Assembly: GCA_010909165.1 (NCBI GenBank)
Contig: MU008155.1
Coordinates: 2,294,001 to 2,358,000 of the forward strand
From: Anthoceros angustus
Lineage: Eukaryota; Streptophyta; Anthocerotopsida; Anthocerotales; Anthocerotaceae
Direction of reading: 5' to 3'
Length of the DNA stretch: 64,000 nucleotides
Shown here piece after piece: positions 9,995 through 22,182 of this stretch; the first letter of the stretch is position 1, and each line of letters opens with the position of its first letter. Both the position numbers and the translations under genes were made by a program. The notes under the pieces were generated by a model. That model was not told the origin of the DNA and did not search any database. It was given only the letters and a program-made list of their open reading frames with translations.

Positions 9995-12590
9995 ACCAAA
10001 AATAGAAACTGGCAAAGCAGAAAGGGAGGAGAAAGCTCGTCTTCTCCAGGCTCTGCTAACCCCCATCGGAAGGGGAGCTACAACTGGTGCAGGAAATTAG
10101 GGCACTATGAGCGAGAGTACAGAAGCAAACAAGTGGGTGAACCAAGAAGGCCTGGTCCCCAAAGCGCTCACGTTGTATAGAGAGCACCGACAATCCTCAT
10201 CACTGCTCTCTCACCCGGCAACGGCAGTTGCTCCTCATGGTACTTGGATAGCGGTGCTTCCGCTCACATCTGTAAGGACCGTAGCTGCTTTTACACCTAC
10301 AAACCACTACATGAAGGAGGGCTAATATGTGTTGCGAGACAACGGGACCCGACGTGCTTGGCACGTGCAGTTACACTAACGTGCAAGACCAAGCGGCACC
10401 TTAACTCGACAAACGTGCTCACGTACCCAAAGTAGGCAAGAACCTTGTTTCAATTAGCGATCTAACGGATGACAAGCAACACGAGGTACACTTCAAGGCC
10501 CAAGTGTGAGATTTGCTTGTAAGATAAGCCCTTGCGCTTATCTGTTGTGGAACAAGGCAAAATAACGAAGCTATGGCACCTACGCTTGGGCCATCCCAGT
10601 TTGAAGCGTATGAAGGAGATGGAGGTAGGCCAACTATATGCAGAACCCCTTCCCGAGTTCAGTGACTTCCTCTTGAGGCTATCGCGGTAAAAGCAAGGAA
10701 ACACCATACCCTCGTGCTTCCACCCACCATGCCACTGAGTTACTTCAGCTAGTGCACATCGACCTTTGCGGGCCTATGTCAACACATTCGTTTGGAGGAG
10801 CATCCTACTTTATGCCTATCGTTGATGATAAGTCACGTATGATTCATACTTACTTCCTCCGCCTCAAGAGTGAGGCCTTTGATAAGTTCAGGGAATTCCA
10901 TGCGATGGCTGAACTCCAGACCAGCTGCAAGCTTAAATGTATACGTTCGGATGGAGGAGGTGAGTTTATGTCTCGTGAATTTAACTCCTATCTCTTTGAT
11001 AGAGGAATCACCCGACAAGTGATTGTCCCTTATGCTTCTGCATAAGCGGTGTTGTGGAAGCGCAACCGACATTGCAGAGATGGCTAGGGCCATGTTGTCT
11101 CACTCCAACTCTCATGCTCTTGATGTGCAACACGTTGTCGCCGCCACACAAGGAATTTTCACATGCTCAAATATAGAGATGGTGAAAGTATCCACGCACA
11201 CATTAGTACCTTCCGCACACTCAGAGCAAGACTCGCCTCCTGCAGGACAACCCTAGAGGCTCAAAGGCCATAGCCCTCCGATGACCCTACATGGTGGCAT
11301 ACCTTCGTTTCAACGCAAAATGGCCTCATCAAACAATCCGTCCGGCTAAGAAGATGAACCTAGGGAAGTAATGACCCTCTCGAGGTCATTGCTGCCCTTA
11401 TGGAGGAGGATTCCACAAGGGTTTCTTCCAAACACATCTCGCTGCAAGCACTATTCACCCACAGGCCCGGACAAAGATAGACCAAAAATAGAAACTGGCA
11501 AAGCAGAAAGGGAGGAGAAAGCTCGTCTTCTCCAAGCTCTGCTAACCCCCATCGGAAGGGGAGCTACAACTGGTGCAGGAAATTAGGGCACTATGAGCGA
11601 GAGTACAGAAGCAAACAAGTGGGTGAACCAAGAAGGCCTGGTCCCCAAAGCGCTCACGTTGTATAGAGAGCACCGACAATCCTCATCACTGCTCTCTCAC
11701 CCGGCAACGGCAGTTGCTCCTCATGGTACTTGGATAGCGGTGCTTCCGCTCACATCTGTAAGGACCGTAGCTGCTTTTACACCTACAAACCACTACATGA
11801 AGGAGGGCTAATATGTGTTGCAGACAACAGGACCACAGACGTGCTTGGCACCGGTACAGTTACACTAACGTGCAAGACCGACGGCACCTTAACTCTGACA
11901 AACGTGCTCTACGTACCCAAAGTAGGCAAGAACCTTGTTTCAATTAGCAGTCTAACAGATGACAAGCAACACGAGGTACACTTCAAGGCCCAGAAGTGTG
12001 AGATTTGCTTGTAAGATAAGCCCCTTGCAGTTATCTGTTGTGGAACAAGGCAAAATAACGAAGCTATGGCACCTACGCTTGGGCCATCCCAGTTTGAAGC
12101 GTATGAAGGAGATGGAGGTAGGCCAACTATATGCAGAACCCCTTCCCGAGTTCAGTGACTTCCTCTTCTGCGAAGGCTATCTGCCAGGTAAAAGCAAGGA
12201 AACACCATACCCTCGTGCTTCCACCCACCATGCCACTGAGTTACTTCAGCTAGTGCACATCGACCTTTGCGGGCCTATGTCAACACATTCGTTTGGAGGA
12301 GCATCCTACTTTATGCCTATCGTTGATGATAAGTCACGTATGATTCATACTTACTTCCTCCGCCTCAAGAGTGAGGCCTTTGATAAGTTCAGGGAATTCC
12401 ATGCGATGGCTGAACTTCAGACCAGCTGCAAGCTTAAATGTATACGCTCGGATGGAGGAGGTGAGTTTATGTCTGGTGAATTTAACTCCTATCTCTTTGA
12501 TAGAGGAATCACCCGACAAGTGATTGTCCCTTATGCTTACGCGCAAAACGGTGTTGTGGAGAACTGCAACCGACGACTGCAGGAGATGGC
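9623..12590 (+). repeat. Internal tandem duplication of Copia, about 1.5 kb unit
   Basis: GATGTGCAACACGTTG starts at 9623 and again at 11122, and GTGCACATCGACC at 10752 and 12253, an offset of about 1500 bp. The unit spans late gag, the protease (DSGASAHI at 10247 and 11733), the GAG-pre-integrase motif (LWHLRLGHPS) and the integrase core. Neither copy is uniformly better: the second is damaged at about 11250-11460, the first at about 10320-10700. Differences cluster at CAG and CTG. Confidence 0.85.
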
Positions 12591-13465
12591 TAGGGCCATG
12601 TTGTCTCACTCCAACCTGTCTCATGGCTACTGGGCTGAGGTAGTCTCTACTGCCACACACTTGGTGAATCGCCTGCCCACATCTGCACTACCAGACAAGA
12701 CACCTTTTGAGCTTTGGAGTGGCACCAAGCCCTCCTTGTCCCACCTTCATGTGTTTGGATCAGATACCTACTCTTGGATCCCCAAGAAGAAGCGTCATAT
12801 TTGCTTATAATCCCAAGACCAATAAATTTGATCCCCGAGCACAGAAGCTCCTATTTGTTGGATATATGCATGGAGTGAAAGGCTACAAGCTCACTCACCC
12901 ACACTCACATCAGATTACAATTTCCCGGAGTGTTTATGTACGTGAACACTTGGACCATCCTTCCAGTGTCCCAAGAGGCAGCGGGAGTATCATAGGCTCC
13001 TATCCTGACCTTTATTCCCCTGATTGCAATGTGGAGGAGGAAATTGAGATTGAGAATCCTGAGCCCCTGCCGGTGCACCAAGCTGCTCAACCCCTTCCGG
13101 TAGTGCAGCCCCTAGTTGCTCAACCCCTGCCAGCAGTGCAGCCTCTTGTGCACCAACCTCCTGCTCAAGCTGGTCCATTGCTTCCTCAGGTCGTCCATGC
13201 AGTAGGAGACCAGGATGCCCAAGCTCCAAATCTAGCTGCACCCATCATTCCGGAGCGACACCAATCTACAAGAGTTTGTCGACGCTTTGCTTATCTCGAC
13301 GCTTACCATGTCCCAGGACCTGCTTCACAGCAGCCCGCTAATGCAGATGTTGCTCCTGACGCTCCTGAAATTGAAAACCCGCTTGCAGAGACATGGATGC
13401 CCCGGACAACCTCATGGCAAGAGCGATGTTGGCTACAACCCATGTGCTTGAGCCAGCAAGCTTAG
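11733..13465 (+). pseudogene. Copia protease-integrase region of pol, broken
   Basis: The better copy of the pol N-terminal half. It holds the aspartic protease motif DSGASAHICKD, the zinc-binding GAG-pre-integrase segment, and the integrase catalytic region (VHIDLCGPM, IRSDGGGEF, then the glutamate-bearing stretch AQNGVVENCNRR). The C-terminal integrase part (FELWSGTKPSLSHLHVFG) follows, then a frameshift near 12800 into RAQKLLFVGYMHGVKGY and a Pro-rich linker. An in-frame stop at about 13498 precedes the start of the reverse transcriptase. Integrase normally inserts element cDNA; this copy cannot be functional. Confidence 0.8.
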
Positions 13466-13763
13466 AAGAAGCACTCGGATCACCTAAGAAGGAAGGATAG
13501 ATGAAGGCAATTCAACAGGAATACGATTCTCTCATTACTAGTGTTTCTCAGCATAGGGGTTTGTCTCCGAACCCCATTTTGGCCCCAACCATCCAGAAAT
13601 GCACATGTCTCATTTCACTGTTTTCAATGATTTGCGAACTTACAGCCCATGCATCCGAGCCCAAAAGAAGACCTAATGTGCCCACCGTCCGCACAAATGC
13701 CGGACATATATTTGTACCAAGTGGCCGGATGACTAGCGCACTTATGCTCCAAAGAACTGGAGT

Positions 13764-13781
13764 GCGCCGGACGTCCGGCAC
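13764..13781. repeat. Subterminal CCGGACGTCCGG palindrome
   Basis: GCGCCGGACGTCCGGCAC lies about 220 bp from the left terminal repeat. Its core recurs at 15146-15524. Related half-sites (GCCGGACATA, GGCCGGATGA) lie near 13698 and 13723. Confidence 0.7.
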
Positions 13782-15145
13782 ACTTATACCCCAAAGAGGT
13801 GCAATACACCGGGTTTGGAGAGGGTTGCGTCAATACTTGTGTAGGCAAACACTTTCGTTCAAGTTGCCTGTGCACACTGACCACCGCACCAACACTCACA
13901 TCAATTCTCTTTTTAAACCCCGTGATTCAGAGCAATCCCAGATGGCAGGCATACCCTGTCTGACCTGGCCCCTCCATGTCGGAGATAAGCCGCACTTAGA
14001 TCTGCAGCATTAGGCCCCGCGGGCGAGAAGTGGATACGGTAAAGGATGGTGAAGCCTCCTCAACCCTTCTTGATAAAACTCTTCAGAGCTTACATTTCTT
14101 CTTGTCAAGTCCGTACCGCTTTCAACCTTAATCTACCTATGGGTGGCACATGGAGCACGTCAGATCTTAAATTCAAAATCTCCTGGCTATAGTTTGTCTC
14201 TGAACACTTAGTTGCGCCATAGCTATAGTGGGCGTCACAGTGGGTATAGACAGGTCCTCCTTCAGGGCCTCACTGAAATACTCAGCCATTTGGTCAAAAT
14301 CCCCAACAAGGGCGATCAACCCTCTTTCTTCAGATACTCGCTGGCTCTCACTAGGGCTCGCAGTGGCCAGGCAGATGCTCTCTTATACTTATGTTCGACT
14401 GCATTCGACAGGCTTTCATTACTCAAGGACAAATCATCTATTCTATTTATTTTCTTGCTTCTCTACAAAACATTGTAAAACATTGTTGTCTTTAAAAGGT
14501 TGGCCATTAGAAACCACCATCATACATGTCGAATTTTGGAAAATGTAGCTCATCTAGAAACCAAGGCCCATGCATCTATACGTGCATCAAACTCGAATGA
14601 GCTGGACATTTGGCGCACCAATCAAAAAGATCCAGTTACAAGCCATCGGTAGGGGCACATAGAGTAAGGCCAAAAAGGTTTTACATGTTGTATACAAAGC
14701 GAATGTGGGAACATAACATCAACCAACAAATGATTTTCAAAAATAATATTCATTATTTTACGCCTAGATACCGGGATGATTTACAAATTTTTCAAACCAC
14801 TAAAAATCAACACTCCATCTTGGTATTGATCTGCCTCTAGATTGCTTAACCGTGGAGTTGTTACACATCTTGGTATTGATCTGCCTCTAGATTGCTTAAC
14901 CGTGGAGTTGTTACAAGGTTTTCAAAGCGCCAAAAAAAGCAAACCATCCTAGTACTAATCCGACCCAAGAGTGCTTAACCCTGGAGTTCTCAAAGCACTA
15001 AAAACAAGCACCCCATTCTAGTACTGATCCAACCCAGGGGTGCTTAATCTTGGAGTTCTTATGCCGTCATGTCTATCCACACTTTTCCCAAGACACTTTT
15101 CCCAAATAGATATTCATAGATAGATACAAATGATATATGAACATT

Positions 15146-15524
15146 TGCGCCGGACGTTCGGCGCATCCACTCCACCATTTCCATCGCGCTGGACGCCCGT
15201 AAGATTGGGGTCTCCAGAAAAGGCGCCGAACGTCCGGCGCAGGCTTTAGCATACTTGCGCCAATGTGCCGAACGTCCGGCGCATTGCTCCAATTCCTTCC
15301 TATGTTTTCCACTCTAACAATGGAGATCCTAGGGTTGTGTACTCACAGTGCACCAGATCTCCAGCGCTACTTTCTAGAGTCGTAGTTTGTTCCTCTCAAG
15401 ATGGCCATGATCAGGCTGTCAGTTAATGTTCTCTCACAATTGCGCCGGACGTCCGGCGCAATTACTTCTTTTCGGCTTGCGAATTGCTTCTTTTGCGTGT
15501 TGGTTGTACCGGACGTCCGGCGTA
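15146..15524. repeat. Cluster of CCGGACGTCCGG palindromes
   Basis: Sites occur at 15146-15165, 15222-15240, 15266-15283, 15441-15460 and 15507-15524, with a weaker one near 15186. The best, TGCGCCGGACGTCCGGCGCA at 15441-15460, is a perfect palindrome that extends to 26 nt with its AAT/ATT flanks. Repeated palindromes near one end of a DNA transposon commonly bind its transposase; here that role is an inference. The stretch 13800-15140 between the clusters shows no gene, apart from a short tandem duplication at about 14820-14915. Confidence 0.8.
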
Positions 15525-15694
15525 GTTTGGCTTGTTGGACTAGTTTGGTTTTGCTAAAGATGATGCATTTTGGGGTGTATGCACGCTTTGGTGGTCAAAA
15601 ACGTGGTAGTGGCTAAGTTGTCAAGCGGCCACCAGGCAGTGGCATGCCATCACCACGAAAGTCAACGGAGGTTGACGTTTCGAATTAGGTTTAG

Positions 15695-16666
15695 GTGATG
15701 GGGTTTGTTGGTTGCAGTGTTGAGCGCAAGTTTTTCCCGCCCTGGATCACAGGGCTGTTGGAGGTGTGCATGGACAGCAAATGTGCTAGCGGAGAGGAAG
15801 GTGTATACAAGGACTTCAGGCGAGCAAGGAGCAGCATGCGGTCACCGGCCAGCCAGCGCCGATATTGGGCAGCCAACAAACGTAGGCAGCGTGAGAGGCA
15901 AGCTGCTGTAAGGGATGAGGCACAGCGAAGAACCAGCCTCCAGGTTGTTGGAGAAGAGGGGAATGAGGAAGTGCCAACACCTCCTTCAACTTCCACAGCG
16001 AGAGTACGTGTGTGGCGCGCAATGCAACGGGTCAGTAACTACCTTGGGAAGTGAGGAGTGCAGTCTGAAGGAAGCGACAAGTGGCCAAGGCATTGGCGTA
16101 AGAGTTTTGAAGATGATGACAAGTTTTCGTGTCCATGTCGACGCGAGATTTTGGAGTGGTTTCATCGTGCTCCTCTCCTTCAGGATTTTCGGACTCCTCC
16201 CCCTCAGGCCAAAGATGCACAGTTGTTTGCTGTTGTAATGCAGAACCTGAGGACGGCTTGCGGGAATCTAAGAGATGTACAAGTGGGCGATCACTTGCGA
16301 GCACGGAATACATTGTGGAACCTCATATTGTCGAACGACATTGACCGGTTTAACTTGGTTCCAACACTGGCAAAGCACATTGGTGTCAGCCGAAAGCAGA
16401 TTAGGCGGGCGTTGGATGGTCGTGGAGAGGCAGAGCGTTCGCAGCAAACACTTTGGTGTGGGAGTGGAAGGAGAACAAGGTGCGACGTTGTCTCCGTAAC
16501 TGTGAAGGCCACCATAGTGCAATTTTGGGAGGTGGCATCTCGGCCTTCTTCAAACACCAAGGACACAAAGCGGATGCGTACTGGTCCCAACTCATATGTC
16601 AAGCATATAATCCACTTCCTCGACACCTCTCAGGTGATGCACTCGGTGGTCTTCAATTTAGTTTGA
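15695..16666 (+). pseudogene. Transposase-like gene, N-terminal part
   Basis: Two consecutive frames (15695-16054 and 16058-16666) read as one broken gene. The first has a basic Arg-rich stretch (QRRYWAANKRRQRERQ) that could bind DNA. The second has a helix-turn-helix-like segment (LAKHIGVSRKQIRRAL) and ends IVQFWE...TKRMRTGPNSYVKHI. A segment of the form FW...S......K.......K...L precedes the catalytic part in a family of uncharacterised eukaryotic DDE-type transposases that I recall from invertebrate and plant genomes. The link to the catalytic half at 20515-22182 is therefore likely, though duplications and low-complexity repeats separate them. Confidence 0.5.
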
Positions 16667-18330
16667 CGGGCCTGACATGTGGTGGTTCATGTTCTTCCTA
16701 GTGCGTCTTCTAAGAACCTTGTTTGGTTCGAAAGGGCATGCTGGTGCAAGTGGTCTTTGTAGGAGCACGTCTGATGGGAGCGGTCCCGTGTTCATGCCAT
16801 GCTGGTTCTTATGCCAAATGTCCGCTCGTTTAGAATCGCTTAGGCATCCTCCAGATTGCATTCAACCGCCATTTGTGTGGTGCGTGCTCTGGATGTTCTT
16901 GCGGATTGGTTCGTGCTCTCTCGCAAGGCGCGAGTGGTTCTGAGGGAGGGTGCACCTTCTTGACTTAAGGCTTCGGTATGGACCTACAATGGCGATTTAA
17001 TTGCATCGTGTGTGTTGTGATTTTTTCCACGTTGCTTGGGATGTGGGTTCCTTCTTTGTGCAAGTCCGTGCACTTCAACCGCGCTTTTCCTTCCTTTTAG
17101 TCCATTGTGCTACGTGGGTTGTTGGAGATGGTCCGACCGGTGGGTTTTGCCTCCATGAGGTGATGCTATAGGTTGGAGGCGGATATTAGGGAATCCGTGG
17201 TTGCAATGGTGGTGGAGAACCGGGCGGTGGTACGTCGGTTTGGGATGTGTTGGCGGGTTTGGGATGTGGGCATGTGGTAGCCGTGCTAGAGCATGGTGAT
17301 GTTGTCTGCGGGTGGCGGATGCGGTGGACGAGCCGTGGATGCGGTGGTCGGGCTCCGGATGTGGTGGTCGGGCTACGAATCTGGTGGTCGAGCCCGGATA
17401 TGGTTGAGGGCTCCGGATGTTGTGGTCAACCTCCGGATGCGTGTTCGGGCTCTGGATGTGGTGGTCGGGCTCCGGATGCTGTGGTCGCGCATTCGGATGT
17501 GGTGGCGGGGCTCGGATGTGGTGGTGGAGCTCGGAGGTGGTGGGAGGTGGCATCTCGGCCTTCTTCAAACACCAAGGACACAAAGCGGATGCGCATCGGT
17601 CCCAACTCATATGTCAAGCATATAATCCACTTCTCGACACCTCTCGTGATGCACTGGTGGTCTTCAATTTAGTTTGATGGGCACGACATGTGGTGGTTCA
17701 TGTTCTTCCTAGTGCGTCTTCTAAGAACCTTGTTTGGTTCGAAAGGGCATCTTGGTGCAAGTGGTCTTTGTAGGAGCACGCCCGATGGGAGCGGTCCGTG
17801 TTCATGCCATGCTGGTTCTTATGTCAAATGTCCGCCGCTTAGAAGCGCTTAGGCATCCTCCATATTGCATTCAACCGCCATTTGTGTGGTGCGTGCTCTG
17901 GATGTTCTTGCGGATTGGTTCGTGCTCTGTTCTCGAAGGCGCGAGTGGTTACCGGAGGGAGGTGCACCTTCTTCGAAGCTTAAGGCTTCTGGATATGGAC
18001 CTACAATGGCAGATTTAATTCGCATCGTGTGTGTTGTGATTTTTTTCCACGTTGCTTGGGATGTGGGTTCCTTCTTTGTGCAAGTCTGTGGCACTTCAAC
18101 CGCGGCTTTTCCTTGCTTTTCTGTCCATTGTGCTACATAGTGGTTGGAGATGGTCTGACCAGGTGGGTTTTTGCCTCCATGAGGTGATCCTATAGGTTGG
18201 AGGCAGATATTAGGGAATCCGTGGTTGCAATGGCCGGTGGAGAACCGGGCGGTGGTACGTCGGTTTGGGATGTGGTGGCGGATGCGTGTTCGGGCTCGGA
18301 TGTGGGCATGTGGTAGCCGTGCTAGAGCCG
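16530..18330 (+). repeat. Tandem duplication of about 1 kb inside the DNA transposon
   Basis: The block starting GGTGGCATCTCGGCCTTC occurs near 16530 and again near 17547, and both copies run on through matching sequence for about 0.75 kb. Homologous positions differ mostly by 1-3 nt indels and substitutions at CAG or CTG, for example GGCTTCTGGATATGG against GGCTTCGGTATGG. Confidence 0.8.
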
Positions 18331-19865
18331 TGGTGATGTTGTCTGCGGGTGGCGGATGCGTGGACGAGCCGTGGATGCGGTGGTCGGGCTCCGGTGGTGG
18401 TCGGGCTACGAACTGTGGTCGAGCCCGGATATGGTTGAGGGCTCCGGATGTTGTGGTCAACCTCCGGATGCGTGTTCGGCTCTGGATGTGGTGGTCGGGC
18501 CCGGATGTGGTGGCGAGCTCGGATGTGGTGGCCGGGCCCGGATGTGGTGGTGGAGCTCGGCGAGGTGTAACGATTCAAAGTGGTGGGAGAGCTGTGGTGG
18601 TGGCTCCGGAGGTGGTGGCGGTGGCTCCGGAGGTGGTGGTGGCTCCGGAGGTGGTGGCAGGCTCGGAGGTGGTGGCGTGGCCCGGATGTGGTGGTGGCAC
18701 CGGAGGTGGTGGTGGCTCGGATGTGTGGCGGTGGCTCCGGAGGTGGTGGTGGGCCTCGCTGGCCGATGCAAGTTGTGGTGATGTAGTGACGCGGTGAGCA
18801 ATGTAGCCACCGTGATAGTGTCGTCCCGGTCATGAGGACATCGAGGTGGTGCAGTGTTATGGCGTGGTTTGTGGTGTTATGGTAGGCGGTGGCTTGGTGT
18901 CCACGGAGGCGCTTGTATGCTATGAGTGTGGAAATGTGTGCGGACATGGTGGCACATTCTCGCTTACACCGTGTTATTGCTCAAAGCCGAGCTAGTAATT
19001 TGTGTGATGGCGTGTCTCAATCGATGGCCTATCACAGGTGTTGCGACGGAGTTCTACTTGCGGTTTTGCGGAGCACCAGATTCAAGTTGGGCGTACTTTT
19101 GAAAATCAAACCGTATTTCGTCAAAAGCTTGCAAGAACGCATAGCGTCTGCTGCCGGTACCATGTAGAAATGGCCTTCCTCAAGGGCGCTTTTAATGCTT
19201 TGCGTGGTGGGCTTTCAAGAGTGCATCCTCGTGGACAATGCCATTCGTGACATCATGTTCCTCACTCGGTAGAAGAGTCTCCTCTTCATTGCAATGCACC
19301 AAGACTGTTGTAAGGTTGCTTGTCAAACCTTGTGCGAGAAAGAGTGTGATCTTGCATGGCACAAGCTTGCATGTCTTGAGGCGGTGCCCCGTTGTGGCGT
19401 GAGGAAGGTGCGTTTACATCGGTGATGCACTCGGTGGTCGGGCCCGGATGTGGTGGCGGTGGTGGCTCCGGATGTGGTGGTCGGGCTCCGGTGGTGGTCG
19501 AGCTCCGGATATGGTTGGAGGGCTCCGGATGTTGTGGTCAACCTCCGGATGCGTGTTCGGGCTCTGGATGTGGTGGTCGGGCTCCGGATGCTGTGGTCGC
19601 GCATTCAGATGTGGTGGCCGGGCTCCGGATGTGGTGGTGGAGCTCTGGCTGAGGTGTAACGCATTCGAAAGTGGTGGGAGAGCTCTGGCTGTGGTGGCAG
19701 GGCTCCGGAGGTGGTGGCAGGGATCCGGAGGTGGTGGCAGGGCTCCGGAGGTGTTGGCAGGGCTCGGAGGTGGTGGCAGGGCTCCGGATGTGTTGGCAGG
19801 GCTCGGAGGTGGTGGCAGGGCTCCGGATGTGTTGGCAGGGCTCCGGAGGTGGTGGCTGGGCCCCT
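17230..19865. repeat. GC-rich CCGGATGTGGTGGT minisatellites
   Basis: Three blocks (about 17230-17545, 18240-18775 and 19430-19865) are built from short units of the type GGGCTCCGGATGTGGTGGTC and GGCTCCGGAGGTGGTGGCAG. They give long open frames on both strands, rich in Gly, Val and Trp on one strand and in His, Pro and Thr on the other. Such frames are a composition effect and not evidence of protein. They lie between the two halves of the transposase-like gene. Confidence 0.8.
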
Positions 19866-20400
19866 GCTTTTGTGGCCGATGCAAGTTGTGGTGATGTAGT
19901 GACGCGGTGAGCAATGTAGCCACCGTGATAGTGTCGTCCCCTGGTCATGAGGACATCGAGGTGGTCTGGTGTTATGGCGTGGTATGTGGTGTTATGGTAG
20001 GCAGGTGGCTTGGTGTCCACGGAGACGCTTGTATGCTATGAGTGTGGAAATGTGTGTGCAGACCGCGGGTGGCACATTCCTCGCTTGCACACGCTGTGTT
20101 ATTGCTCAAAGCCAGTATCTAGTAATTTGTGTGATGGCGTATCTCAATCCTGATGGCCTATCCTGGGTGTTGCAGACGGAGTTCTACTTGCGGTTTTGCG
20201 GAGCACCCAGAGATTCAAGTTGGGCAGCGTACTTTTGAAAAACTGAAACCGTATTTCGTCAAAAGCTTGCAAGAACGCAACGTCTGCTGCTGCCGGTACC
20301 ATGTAGAAATGGCCTTCCTCAAGGACGCTTTTAATGCTTTGCGTGGTGGGCTTTCAAGAGTGCATCCTCGTGGACAATGCCATTGCAGCTGTGACATCTG
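18786..20400 (+). repeat. Tandem duplication of about 1.1 kb inside the DNA transposon
   Basis: GTGACGCGGTGAGCAATGTAG occurs near 18788 and again near 19901. Both copies proceed through TACTTGCGGTTTTGCGGAGC and AAATGGCCTTCCTC. The first copy is shorter because many CAG or CTG sites of the second appear in it as CG, CGG or are missing. Confidence 0.85.
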
Positions 20401-20514
20401 TGTTCCTCACTCGGTAGAAGAGTCTCCTCTTCATTGCAATGCAGCCAGTACCTGTGTTGCCTCTGTAAGGTTGCTTGCTGAAACAGCCTTGTGCGAGAAA
20501 GAGTGTGATGCTGC

Positions 20515-22182
20515 ATGGCACAAGCTTGCATGTCTTCAGGGCAGGTGCCCCGTTGTGGCGTGAGGAAGGTGCGTTTCTGTCCTGGTGAGACATCAAAGGA
20601 GGTGCACCCCGACTCCATTTTGAAGTGGCGACGCTTTCAATATCAAGTGGTTGGTAGAGATAGTGAGGGGCAGGACAAGAAGCGCATAAAGCTAGTTTTC
20701 ATGGAGACTCATCCAGGAGTTTGTGTCATACTTCTCCGAAAAGATGAGGGAGTTCATCCTCCACGATTATGTGCTTGTTTTGCGTGGTGGCGAGCTTTGG
20801 AATTTAGGCAATGCTTAGAGTGGTTCCCATCGGATGTCGTTGTCTCAGTTATGGACTTCAGTCAAAACTATGCTTTTGGTGTTCAGAACGAAATACAGTC
20901 TATGCACTGGCAGAATGATCAAGTATCCATTTTGGTGCTGGTCTTTTACCGGCGAAATGGGCCCATTGACCCCCAAGACCCAGGCTGCAACGTTGAGAAG
21001 TATTATCATTTTTACATCAGTGATGACTTGGTTCACGATACGTTGTTCGTCCAACATTGCGTTATGAAGCATTGGCAATGGATGGCAGATTCTGGTTTTC
21101 CACAGCCACGAGAACATTGGTGTTGGTCGGATGGGGCTGCAAGCCAGTTCAAGGCATGTCGGCCTTCATATTTCATTGCAAGATACCCCAGTCTCATTGG
21201 GGGGTGTCGGATGTTGTGGTCGTATTTCGGTAGTGGCCATGGGAAGGGTGAACATGGCGCAGAGCTATTACGAAAGAGCGTTGCGGGCAGAATCATCTAG
21301 CGGCACCGAGCTTCAATCGGGCGGATGTCGTGGCCTACCTTACAAGTCATATTTCAGGGGGGGCCTCTTCTTCTTACACAAGTGGACACCATGCTGTGCA
21401 TCGGAGCTTCTGGCTCATAGAGAAAACTGAAGTAAACAGGAGGAATAAGTTTGGTTGCGACCCTATACCTGGGTCCAAAAAAATGCACAGCATCTATGGG
21501 TTTAGCTTGACAGATCCGACTAAGCTGAAAATGCGTAGCCTTGCTTGTTTTTGCGTGGAGTGCCTGGGAAGTGCGCATTCTGAATGCGAAACGGTGCCTC
21601 ATTCAGGGTATTGGAAAGCCTTCACTTTGAGGCCACATGGCCAAATCCCAGGGCGAATAACTCGTGCCGGGCAAGCAGGCCTCCTCCTGAACAGGCCTGA
21701 TGGTGCTCCTCTAGCCTCAGATGTGCCAGACGTAGGGACCAATGGTCCTGATGTTATCCTGGACAATGAGAGTGAAGATATCTCCGACATGGCTGACCTT
21801 CTGGAAGTAGGAGACAACTTCCTCGTTTTTGCAGACCCACGGATGAGGACAACATTTTATGTCCTCGGATGCGGAGGCAAAGCATACTCTTACGCACCCA
21901 AGATTGTGTCCTTGGAGTATGAAGAGGTTTCATGCCGGAGAGGTTGTCGTCGTTGGAATGTATTACACCATTCAAGATGCAGAAGCGCAGTTGTATGCCT
22001 TTTATTCGGACCATGCTGATTGCATCCTCAGTGCGAAATGCGTGCAGATGTGCAAATTTGAGATGACCAGAAGACGAGGTCCGGGAGGGTGTGTGTACTT
22101 TGCTTTAGAGGGTGACGCACTCCATCGGGTGACTACCTTGGTAGCAGAAAATGAATTAAGCGGGCATCTGATGGAGACATAG
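20515..22182 (+). pseudogene. Transposase-like gene, catalytic part
   Basis: The frame at 20515-21300 carries a set of motifs in order: VVSVMDFSQNYAFGVQNEIQ, SMHW, a conserved YYHFYISDDLVHDT, HWCWSDGAASQFKA, and SYFGSGHGKGEH. Frames at 21330-22019 and 21859-22182 continue it (VVAYLTSHISGG, then QLYAFYSDHADC). The Asp in MDFSQN and the Asp in WSDG are good candidates for two of the three DDE/D catalytic residues. I recall the layout D..QNY...Q.E.Q..HW / SDGA..Q.K / SHGKG from uncharacterised transposase-like proteins in many eukaryotes, but I cannot name the superfamily. A frame change just after SGHGKGEH and another near 21930 show that it is broken, or spliced in ways I cannot see. Confidence 0.6.

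Noticed and set aside
14610-14935. Possible gene in the left part of the nested transposon
   Set aside because: Frames are short and AT-rich without a domain; a direct duplication (about 14820/14866) accounts for the repeated pattern.
17849-18947. Minus-strand His/Thr/Pro-rich frames of 203 and 245 codons
   Set aside because: They are translations of the CCGGATGTGGTGGT minisatellite and exist in several frames at once.
19685-19860. Regularly spaced GGCAGGGCTCCGGAGGTGGT units, CRISPR-like at first sight
   Set aside because: Units are contiguous without unique spacers and lie in a plant transposon; it is a minisatellite.
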